Below are positions 24,701 to 36,700 of a stretch of DNA of 64,000 bases, piece by piece. Each line of letters opens with the position of its first letter. The stretch's first letter is position 1. Under the pieces are notes generated by a model, which was not told the DNA's origin, did no database searches, and worked only from the letters and a program-made list of their open reading frames with translations. The stretch is from assembly GCA_009760855.2 (NCBI GenBank), contig WPIO01000004.1:8882001-8946000 (forward strand), written 5' to 3'. Both the position numbers and the translations under genes were made by a program. The stretch comes from Cristatella mucedo. Lineage: Eukaryota > Bryozoa > Phylactolaemata > Cristatellidae.

Positions 24701-27700
24701 TTACGATTAAAAAGCTAGCTACGGATGCAGTTTTGCTTTCCCACTGACGAAGTGGCTCTCTACCCAGGCTATCTATGGACTGGACAGCTCGTGGTGCTTC
24801 TTGAATCGCTCTTGCATGCAGCCAGCCTGCTAGGCTGTGAGTGGTGAAGGTGGCATGCGTGAAGCCTATTGGTTGATGGATTTACTTTGCCACGACTGGA
24901 GGAGCAATGGGAGAAAGGGGGACTTAGCTGTTGTACATGGACCTGCTCGGCTGGTGGTTAGGCTTAGTGGCAGTTCTCTTCGTGTATGGTGTGAATACAG
25001 CATCGTAATGGGCAAAGCATGCTATGTCGACCACTGTATGTGATTTATCTAGTAATTTTACCTAGGTTCAAGGTTCTATGTTCTGAATTCAAGGTTGACT
25101 GATGTTGCTCATGCTGTTCATGACTTGTGTTGTAGCCTTTTTTTAAGCTTTCATTTGTTGCTGTGGCCCTTCTCGGCTGTAGAAAATTTCGTGATGAATG
25201 CTAGTGCAAATAGCAGAACGTTAGGAAAGGGCTTTGTATGCTCACAAATTAATCTTAACCTCCAGCAAAAGCATTTAGATTAAAATTTGTTGACATACAC
25301 GACAAAATTATCGAGGATTTTTGAGAAGACAATCCAACGGTGCTTATCTATGACTATAGTAGTGTAAGACTTGGTTTTTGCATTTCTTTGACTCTAGATG
25401 CATGATAATAGGTCGTGATTGCCCAGGAGGTGAGGTGCTTGCTCTTCACGACCGAGACCGTTGTTTCGAGTCCTGAAGTGGACGATCTTTTGTTTCCAAC
25501 TGCAAGTGGTGGTGATACTCGTTAAGACTCTTCTACCACTATACAAATGAGGCTGTTATATCGGCTAATGACTGATGACTTTTAGTGATTGTGATAAATA
25601 GTAGCAGTAAACCAAAACATATTTACCAGATGCAGTTTTCTTCACGTGTGTCTCTATGTGACCAACTGAATTTCTCGGCTTTAGACTCTTGACTAGTCCG
25701 GCAACAGGATGATGAATGTACTGAGTTAAGGCTAAATCTCTTGCTGCTGTCACCCAGTGACTGCTCTTACTTTTGTTGCAGAGCGTTTACTGTTAGGATC
25801 TTGGTATCCGTGTGCAGCAGCATGTAGCTGGCACTGAATTGGCACTTTTCTTCACCTTTCTCCCATCGCTCCTTCGTAACTGTACTTGATTGGCACTTGA
25901 AGATTATAATAGGTCGTATTACCAATCAACTTTAGCAAATGCTAATTTTAAATTGTGTAGAAAAGTAGTGATCGACTATTTTTGCCGTAACTTCCTCTCA
26001 AGCATGCTGCACACTTCTCGCAGTGGTGACTTGTCGACGCATTGCTCCAAAATCTCGTGGGTAAGATAGAATGGATTAGGGATCACTTTCATCCCTTCAT
26101 ACCTGCAATCCCTCATTGCCTTGCTCATTTTCCCTCAATGCCCTCATGCTAGTATTAACTGAATTAATATTAACTGTAACTGAATTAACTGAAATCATAT
26201 AAACTGTAACTCACTGCTTGCTGGCATGTGCAATCAGGCGCCTGCAGCTGGTGTAAAGCTCTGCAGCTAGGCTTGTCTGTCGTGAGTGCCGCAGTTGCCA
26301 CATTACACCACTTCTCGCCGACCTGTACTGGTTACCAGTCAAGCAACTGATCGACTTCAAGGTTTTATTGCTCACTTTTAGGTCACTTCATTCTTTGGCT
26401 CCAGCCTACCTATCAGATCCACTCCCCCCACTAGGCCAAGCATCGCACCACCTGCTCTTCGGAATTTAACTGTTTACCTATAGCTCGTACCAACCTCAAA
26501 TCCTTTGGAGACCGTGATCTAGTTCGTATGCTCCCAAAGCTTGGAACTCCCTCCCGACTTGCGTCACGACATCCCCTGACTTGACCACATTTCAAAAGAA
26601 CTTAAAAGCACCTATTTAGGATAGCATTCAGCGGGTCCCTGTGATTCGTCCTTTACGTGCTGACACTGTGCATGCTGCCACTAACCACACTGTCATGCTG
26701 ACCCTGTGCATGTCACCCCTAACCATGTTATTCGTGTTGTTTATCAAGCATGATACCACTCACCATTTGATCGTATTTCCTTTGCAGCAAATGTAAAGCG
26801 CCTAGAAAGAGATTGAGTTCTCTGAGGGCACTTTATCAAGTGTATTATTATTATTGTTATTATTTTTTTTAATGTTTCACTCAAGTTGTCACCCATGCTA
26901 AAAAGACGACTAGCCCTCCGGATGCTATCCTAATTGATTCTCTTTATGAAGGGCATAAGCCTGTGGCTGCCCACCGTGACAAATATAATCAATATTCTAG
27001 TTACCAGTGATGTCCCTGTCTCTCTGAAAACTGCATTTGTAATGTAATGTAATGTAATGTAATGTATCTCCGTCAGTAACTCCACAAAGTCATAAAGACC
27101 ATGTGGGTGTTACGCAGGAGAGTTTTGTATAGCGCACTCACAGCCTAAGCGGCTTTCGGTACGCATTCGGTAGCCAACAGACTTCATCCCACGCAACAAA
27201 GAGAAAGTGGGAAGCATAGCAGAGTCAGGAGAGCAGTTGAGGTAATGAGTAGCATAGAACTAGCAGTTCAGGACCGCTGAAAAAGATGTGCCATAGTCGG
27301 CAGTTGGAGAGTAGTTGTCGTTGCGTAAGAATTGTGGAAGCGAGTTCCACAGTCTAGGACCTGCAGAGCTAAAGCTTCTGTCGCCAACTGTCTTTAAGCG
27401 GAGGAAAGGGACAGCTAATTTATTGTCCACACAGGACCTGAGGGCGCGAACAGGCTGAAACTGATGCAGCAGTTCAGCTAGGTACAAAGGAGCCAAGCCG
27501 TGGCGGGCCTTGTGGGTCAGCGTAAGAACTTTGCTCTGTATCCTTTGCTCAACCGGCAACCATCCTAGCTCTTTCAGCAGAGGTGACACGTGCTCAAACT
27601 GCTGGGACTTGAAGACCAGCCTTGCAGCCATATTCATAGTCCGCTGTAGTGGCATAATAGCTTTCTTTGGCAGCCCAGCCAAAAGGGAATTACAATAATC

Positions 27701-30700
27701 AAGCCGAGACAGAACTAAAGAGCTAGTTAAATTTTTTACAAGCCACTGTGGGAGACAGCTCCTAATCTTGGATAGGGATCGGATGTGATGGCTAGCTGTA
27801 GAGGCAGTCTTCTGAATGAGGCTTTTGAAATTGAGGCAGCTGTCGAACACGACACCTAGATTACGAGCACGTGGTGAAGGTCGCACAATAGCATCACCTA
27901 TTAGAACAGCAAAGCCTTTTAATCCAGCGACACGCTCAGGGTGTCCTATGAGAAGCAGTTCGGTTTTATCGTCATTTAATTTCAGGAAGTTTTCCGACAT
28001 CCAGGATCTAATATCGGCAAGGCAAGCATTCAGTTTCTCAGTTGCTGCAGCAGATTCCGACGGTTTAAATGACAAATACAACTGAGTATCGTCAGCATAG
28101 AAGTGATATCCTATTCCATGGGCCTTAATCACTTTTCCCAGAGGTTGTGTATAAATGGAGAACAGCAAGGGACCGAGTACAGACCCTTGAGGGACTCCAC
28201 AGGTGACTGGTCTCGTGAGTGAGACCTGACCCCCACACGACACGGATTGAACACGATCAGACAAGTATGATTTAAACCACGCCAGTGCTTTGTCTGCCAG
28301 ACCGATCGTTGTCCTCAATCGTTCAAGTAGAACTTCGTGATCAATGGTGTCGAAGGCAGCAGACAGATCTAGCAGAGCTAGGGCAGTGATATTCCTGTCG
28401 TCGTTGCCACGTAGAATGTCATGCCTCTTGTTACAAACCTTACGATAGATCATGAAAATTGAAGTAGAATTCATCCAGTCTCCCTTCTGCCATTTGAACG
28501 AGTGGTGGCCCAGCCACTCAATGATTAAATCAATTCATCAGAGCTTGCTAGTAAGTTCCAATCGGGATTTCGAACTAACCATTTTACTGAAGCTGCTGTG
28601 CTTCAGGTTTAGATGGACCTTTTGAACAAGGTTGATCAGCATAGGGCCTCTCTGCTAGTACTCCTGGATCATTCAGCCGCATTTGCTGCTACTGACTACT
28701 AAACTTTTGAAGCACTCACCACATGCCTATGTATCTTTCATCTGCTAAAATAGGTTAGGTCGTACCTGGGCGAGAGATGTGAGAATGTAGATGTGAATTG
28801 CTTTTGGTTATTTAAGGAAACCTTAAAGTATGGTGTACCTAAGCGGATGCCCGCCGAAAGCCACTTAGGCTTTGAGCACGCTGTAGAAAACTCTCCTACG
28901 TAACGCCCGCCTAGTCTCTGTGGCATTGTGAAGTTGCAGAAGTGAAGCATTGTGAAGTTGCAGGCAATAGCGAGATATATCACGTTGCATTCGTTCTTAC
29001 GCCCCTTCTTTTCACTGTCTATGTTATCCCTCTGTCTGATGTCACTGCCAATCATAATCTTGGCTTTCATTTCCACTCGCATGACACCCAGTTCTGCCTA
29101 TCCTTCATCTTTTCTTGCCTTGTACCTCATCCGACTCACTTAATTTCCTTACTGCATGAATCGACGACATTTGAGTTTGAATGTCAACTAGCTGCTTGCA
29201 GCTTAATAGTGGTAGGACTTACCTAATAGTTGTGGGCAGATCAAGTGTTACCTATCCACTGACGTCGGCATGTAATCAAGGTATGCAAATATAAAACGAA
29301 TGCCCTTTAAGGAGCACATGTTCTCTGCTGTCGAGTTTGACTACTTTCAGCTTAGTAAAATCCCCTAAAATCAGGGCTAGCTTAACTAAGAGTAGGCACT
29401 GATAAGAGTACTCCAGCCAAACTAGTTTATGCAAATGTGCATTTGCAATCTAGATTATTGAAATTCTTTTTATTCCGGCATATGTCCTCAATCATCAGCA
29501 ACTGGTGCAAAACTCAGCAGCTCGGCTGGTCTGTCGTCAAAGGAGTGGTTGTCATGTCATACAACTTCTATCTGAGCATCACTGCCTCCTTTGTACCACT
29601 TGGTCGAGTATCGAGTCGATATCAAGAACAGTCTGGCTTGCAGGTCACTTCACTCTATTGCACCAGCCTACCTATTCGACATTCTTGCTCCTCCAGTGTG
29701 CTCTCGCACCACCCACTACTCGCCATCTGGTCATGTCCTTCCCGCACCTCTCACGACCACATCGGCTTCACAATCAAGTCTGCCTACTTTCACCTACATA
29801 ACATTGCTAAAATTCGGGCTTGTTTAGATAAGGATACCACATCTAAGTTGGTCCATGCATTCGTGACGTCCCGCCTCGACTTCTGCAGCAACTCACTGCT
29901 CGCTGGCCTACCGACATGTGCGATCAGGCGATTGCAGCTGGTGCAAAACTCAGCAGCTAGGCTTGTCTATCGTGAGCGTCGCAGTTGCCACATCACACCA
30001 CTTCTTGCCGACATGCACTGGCTACCAGTGAAGCAACGGATCGACTTCAAGGTTTTGTCGCTCACTTTTAGGTCACTTTATTCTTTGGCTCCAGCCTATC
30101 TCTCAGATCTACTCCCTAACCAGGCCAAGCATTGTACCACCTGCTTTTCGGAATCCAACAGTCTACCAATACCTCGTACAAACCTCAAATCCTTTGGAGA
30201 CCGTGCATTTAGCTCGTATGCTCCCACAGCCTGGAACTCCCTCCCGACTTGCGCCAGAACATCCCCTGACTTGACCACATTTAAAAAGAACTTAAAAACA
30301 CCTATTTAGGACAGCATTTAATGGGTCCCTGTGATTCGTCCTTGATGTGTTTATGCGTGCTGACACTGTGCATGCTGCCACTAACCACATTTGCTTGCTG
30401 ACCCTGTGCATGTCCCCCATAACCATGTTATTCATGTTGTTTATTAAGCATGATATTACTCACGATTCAATTGCATTTCTCTTTGCAGCAAATGTAAAGT
30501 GCCTAGAAAGAGATGAGTTCTCTGAGGGCACTTTATCAAGTGTATTATTATTATTATTATTAATAAATTGAAATCTTGTGATGATCGAGCCTTCAGCTTG
30601 AATGCACCGACAAATGTCAGGAGCTTGCGTCCGGCTACGGTCATTACCTTCGATGACCATGCCCTCATTTAAGTCTCAGCTGAAGATCCGGCAGCCTTGG

Positions 30701-33700
30701 TCAACTTTCCCTTATGCCCAATGAGCTTGACTGGTTTATTTGTTCAGGTGTGTTCTTTTCGTGCATACCTGTGCATTATTATTCGGTTTATGTTGTCAGC
30801 AAGAGGTCCTACTAAAAGGTGGCCGTGCATTTCTTTATTTGCTTTACTGTACTGGCATAATCATGATACTCTGTTAGTTTGCTATTGCATTCTTGATACC
30901 GTACATGCCATCTACTTATTTTGTATTGATTCTCTTGCAGCAACTGGAAAGCACCTACATAGATATTTAGTTCTCTTAGGGCTCTGTGCAAAGGATGCAT
31001 TATTATTGTTATCATTTGTGTTCCGGCCGATAGATGATTGCCCATCCATGAGAGGCTGATCCCGGGTTAAAGCTTTGCCACTATAACCTGTGGGCAGTCA
31101 AGCATGTGAAAGTGCCTTTACATTCACTGAGTTGATTACGGTACCATAAAAATATGACTTTGTAAAAAATTGATTGCCTGGCTGTGACAGCCTGCTGTGT
31201 GTAACACTGCGGGAACCACAGTAGCATGTGCTGCCTTCCTTGGAAATGTCCAGCCGGAAGCATAGCTTACGCATGCTCGTAGCTCACTGGCAAGGCCCTC
31301 CTTGCTCATCCTCGATTGTCGAGATGTGCGCCACCGTGTCGCTGCTTTCTCTCCTTAATAATAATAATAATTCATTTACATAGCGGCCCAAGAGAACTTA
31401 ATCTCTATTCAGGCGCTTCACATTTGCTTGGGGCTCGAGCCCACGACCTTAGTCAGACCTTGGTCGGGGCGAGCACCTTAACCGCTAGACCAAACCAGCT
31501 CGTTGCCACCGCTGCTTAGTTGCTTGCATCGCTGCCATAGCTGATTGTCTGTAGGTAGCCATATTCTCGAGATTGGAGCACAGTGGATTCATGGTGACGT
31601 GGGGAATCCCATTTACGACTTGGCTGCATCACGAGGGCTCGTATGGAAAAAGGAGGCAGTCAGCTCGCCAGGTACTACTACTCACTACTCCTGGCCTTGC
31701 AAGGAGGTGGCTTGACTTTAGCTTCGTGTCACCTTTCAGGTCGACCGAAAAGTGATGCACGAATCCTAGAGGTACAGAGAAACAAGTGACAGCTATTGCC
31801 GTGAGGCCACGTGTCACGTGACCTTAGGCCATGCGGCTGCCTAGCAGGTGACTTTTAGTTTCGCGATCGAGGCTCTGACAGTGAAAGAGAGAGCGCTGAA
31901 CTACTTCGTTTCGATGTCGTCAGCTAGTGGCCAGGTTTTAAACGTCAGTGCTATAAATTCCAATAATTACATGCACTCACCCGTGAGCTAGGGTAAGCTA
32001 GCAATGGCCTGCATTGCACGCTTGACGAGTGGTTGGCCGACTTGCCAACGGCTAGGTGCATTCAACCCAATTGAATCTCACCGGCGCTCGAGTACCCTAT
32101 GCCTTTGCAGCGGTATGCCGTTGCCTGCTGACAGCCAGCAACTTATGTCTGCACTGTCAAGCAGTGCCAGGTAATAATCTAGCTGTTGGTAGCTTCTGCC
32201 TCCTTTTTATTGTTGGCTACAGTGCATCGTAAAACTTGCTGCTGCATACCTTGCGCTTGTGGGCGATAGATAGCATGACATATTGGCCATGAGGAGATGC
32301 CCGATCTGTGCGTGACGTTTGCTTTGGCATGTGGTTCTGAAAAGATCCTCGTGTGTCGGTGGCCGGTAGTGTTGTTCCTGTGAGTGCGGTCACTGGAGGT
32401 TAGAATACTGGGTGAATGAATGACACTGAGACGAGCTGCTACATATGCTCAGCATGTGCAGCTATCACGAAGGCACTGTGCGTCTGCCGGTGCCACCCTG
32501 GCGGCACTCCAATCCTGGCCTCCTCTCGCCTCTGTGCCAACTGATGGTGCTCCGTGCCTTCGGCTGCTAAATTAAAAGACCGTTTGCTTCGCTGGATCTT
32601 CCTTGTGCAAATAGCCTGGCCTGTCTCGGTTCTTCCCAGTGCCATTTTCCCATTCTCTTGCGTCGTTGTTTGCATGGGGCCAAAACCGTCTTCGGTTGGG
32701 TTTGTAGGGGCACAGGAGATGATGAATCAATCTTTCGCGACGATTTTGGGCGCGCCCATCGATCGGAGCCTGGTGCAAGAGGTCAGCAACTCCGTCAAGA
32801 TCATCTTGGAAAAGGCCGCAGCGGCAGCTCGAGGAGGAGGCCGTGCCGCCATCGAAGTGCCTCAGCCGTCGGGCCAGTGCAGCGGTGGCGGCGGCGGCAG
32901 AGGCGGCTTCGACTCTGCTGCGTCTCTTGCCAGCCTGTGGCACTCGGAGCTGTCTTTGCTCTGCCGGCTGGAACTGGATTCGCCGGCCGTCAGGCAACTG
33001 AAGGTCAGGCGGCGGCCGCGGCAGCTGCTGCAGAACCGGCAGCAGCCGCATAGCAGCGTTCTCGAAGCAGCCCGGCCTGTTTGCTGCTGCTGCCGGGGCA
33101 TCGGCTGCAGCAGCAGCAGCAGCAGATGCCAAGCTATCTGTGCGCCGTGCTCCCTAGATCGGAGTGAGCCAGTGGCACGAGCGGCTAGTCAGCGTGCAGA
33201 ACGCCTGCTCGTCAGCCGCCGATCTGTCCCTAAGCGGCTATGGGGAGTACGAGGTGTCCGGCGGGGACGAGTACTGCGAGCTGGAGCGCGGATACCAGTC
33301 GCTGCTGGACAGAGCGTTGCTGCCCAGCCTCGGCGCGCTCATCAGGACGGACGCGCCCGCAACGCGAGTCTGCCTGTCGACCAACACCGAGGAGGCCGGC
33401 AGCCCCACCAATGCCGCAGCCGAGGTGGTGGTCAGCTTCGTGGCTGGCGGCTGCAGCAGCCACGTCCGGGCAGAGCACGTCATCGTCTCAGTGCCGCTCG
33501 GCTTTCTGAAGCGGCAGGCAGAGGCGTTCTTCTCCCCTGCGCTTCCGGCTCGCAAAGCGAGCGCCGTGGCCAGCCTCCAGTTTGGCACAACCGACAAGAT
33601 CTACCTCGTCTTCGAGACGGCCTTTTGGGACCAGTCATTTGTCGGCGTCAACTTTGTATGGCTACCGGAGGATCAATTGCCTGAGCCGCTGACTGCTGCT

Positions 33701-36700
33701 GAGGCGTTCTCGTGCAAGGTACCTGTGTTCACTCATGTATGCAGAATGTGTGTGCATCCCTGTCTGTTACATCACAAAGACTAAGGGGCAATACCAGCTA
33801 AAGAAAAGCATAGCTAATTTATAGTCCAGGGATGACCCGAGGGCACGAGATGGCCAATACACGGTACGCAGCACACAGTAGCCAACTTCACCTCATGCAA
33901 CAAAAAGAAATTGAGAAGCGTAGCCGAGTCAGGAGGACGGTTCGGGAAGTTAGCAGCTTGGAAGTAGCGGCTCAGGGGGTGCTGGCAAGGGTGTACCACA
34001 GTCGTCAGCAGTAGATAAGCTGATGGATAAGAATTGGGGACAAGAGTTCCACAGTGTGGGACGTGCAGAGGAAAAGCTCCTCTGTCACCGTCGTCCTTTG
34101 AGTGCATGAATGGAGCAGCTAATTTGTTATCCTAGGCGGACCTCGGAGGCTCGATGATGTGCTCGATGAGATGCAGTAGAGAGAAGGTGCAGAACAAGTT
34201 CAGTTATGCATTAAGGAGCCAAACCACGGTGGGCCTTCCGGGCCGCGACGGCACACTAGGTAAGGCGGTTGCTTTTCACGGCCTCGGTCCCGAGGTCGTG
34301 GGTTCGAATCCTGCTGTTGGCGATCCTTTATTGCCGCTGCAAGCGGTAGTGATAAGCTTTAAAGGCTCTTTGGTCACTATATGAAAAGAGGCTGTTAAAT
34401 CAGCAAGTATTTTTTCTAGTCAGAATTTAAGCTGCATTTGTCGATCAACAGGGAAACATAGCAGCTCCTTTAGCACAGCAGACACGTGACTGTTTTTTCT
34501 ATTGAAGAGCAACCAAACTAGTTATTGCTAGCTGCAGAGGGTTGATTGGATTTTTTCGGCGACCCTGCCAGTGCTGAGTTACCATTGAGTGGTCAGGAGT
34601 ATCAGCGAGCTAATAAGATGTTTAGTCAGCTACTTTATTAGGCAGTCCCCAATCCTTGAAACGGTTTGGAGTGTGGCGATTGGCTTTAGATGTCTTCTTA
34701 ATACAACCAATAAGCATAAACAGTTTTCACCGTCGTCATTATCAGCAGCAGCAGCACAATGTCTAGCCATTCATCCCACGCTCGGCCAAGTGTGTAACGT
34801 CGTCACCGAAACTCGTGTCTATGCAACAGTGTGGGCGTAGCAAGCAAATAAATAACATTCTAGCGCCTTCGACAACTGAAGATGCACGAACGAGGGTGAA
34901 TGGTCGTTGGACCGACCTCGTAGGGTTTCAGGGGCAGTCAGCTGACCGACGCTGCCCTTCAAGCCACCTTGAATTTGCCAGCATGGCAAGCTCAACGTTC
35001 GGCCTTCCTTTGCTATTTCCCGAGTACACGTTTACTAATAGTGATATAAAGTCATTCAGACGCCGGCGTCAAGCAGCACCGAATTCTTGGGAGCTCGTGG
35101 TAGGCTACAGAGAATCGCGATTACATTTGCAAAACGATCAGTAAACTCTAAGCTTTTCTGTGATTGCCTGTGCCCCTGCAGCGGCAGCCAGCCGGTAAAT
35201 TGACCGAAGCTCCAGAATGCCTGTGACAGAGGGTAGCTGCTGCACGTGACAGCTGCTTTCACCTGTTTTGTTTTCAGAATGGCGAGCAGCCTTGGTGGAA
35301 AGGCCTGCTGGGTGCCTACGTAGTGCTAAAGCAGCCCAACATCCTCGAGTTTTGGGTGTCAGGCAGTGATGCCGTTGCCATGGAGGCTGTCCCACGTGAC
35401 GACGATGTACTCTTTGTCTGCTGGAAGCTGCTCGAGTGCTTCCTTGGAAAGGCCCTTCCAAAACCAGTGCAAGTGATCAGGTACGCCCGAGAGTGGATCG
35501 CCTTGCTGCCCTCTCCTGGTTGGCATCGCTGACTCAGACGTGTGCTGCTCGGGCAGCCAGGCCTCCAGAGGTTATCGCACAGCTTCATTCCTGCAGGCTC
35601 AGCTGTTTATGAGTACTTGACGTTATGGGCAAATGCTGTAATCTTTTATATCTGCGAGTACAGACTGACCTGCTCTCGACACCTTAGGTGCTTGCACGGC
35701 TGCCTGTAGTCGTAGTGCCACTTGCTCCGGCCTTTGTTGCCACGTCTGCATTCCAGCCACCCCCTCCCTACCGCCAAAAACCGATCGGTGCCTGGAAAGG
35801 TCAGCTGAAAGCAGAGCAGAGGTGCAGCCTCACGTGGCACGAGCTCGATGCTGGGTGTATAATAAATTAGCAATGGGTTTACATCATCACTGATACACGT
35901 GAGAGCGATGCCGTTGCCACACACTATTACCGCCTAGCTCGAGAGGAGATGGGATGGCAAGTAATGTGCTTTACCTATTATAATGAAAATAACAATAAAA
36001 AACATTTGTAAAGCACTTTAAGAATAATAAATCTCTTTCTATGAACCTTTAATATACTGAAAAGCAAGCATGCCAATTGGTTATTGATAGCATGCACAAT
36101 TTCGGCACTCAATCTAAGCTCACAAAGGACAGCTCACTACCGGAGGGAATGCATTGAAGAACAGGTGCGCTTTTAGCTTCTTTAAAAAAAAATGTTGACA
36201 AGTTGTGGGGATGTCAGGACGTCAGTCTATAGTGAGTTCCAGACTTTGGAAGCCTAGGAACTGACTGCACGGTCTCAAAAGGATTTTGACGTTGATTAGA
36301 AGCACTCGTGTTGTGTCCGATGCAAAAGAGTCGCGACATTTTTTCCCTGTCAGGTCATCAGGATTGGACTGCTGTCTTCCCTAATTTGCTTTTTCAGTCT
36401 GCTTCCGTCATCTCTCCTCGTAATTATGAGAGCCATCTTGTTTTATTTATGTGGGTAGTGAGTAACAGAGTGGCATTGCGCAGTAGCAATATTGCGCCTG
36501 TCTATGTGCTAGATTGCTGAGCCGGAAGTTCCGGTCGGCAGGTCAGGTCCCGGCTAGGGTCACCGGCTGCCAAGCGTAGGAGCGAGGCAGCCACTATACT
36601 GGCACCCTCGTGGGAGGACGAAAGGTTAATACATTTCGGTGGGTCACTTCGATGAAAAAGACCCTGCGAGTGCATGCATATCACGTCTTGGACAGCCTCA

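Noticed and set aside
29437-30309. 290-residue protein gene
   Set aside because: It is a chance fusion of an old LINE relic (to about 29740) with a younger truncated LINE A.
32554-33684. Single 376-residue open frame across polyamine oxidase exons 3 and 4
   Set aside because: After 33003 this frame is unlike any amine oxidase, while the +1 frame from 33158 matches the family; an intron with GT-AG ends explains both.
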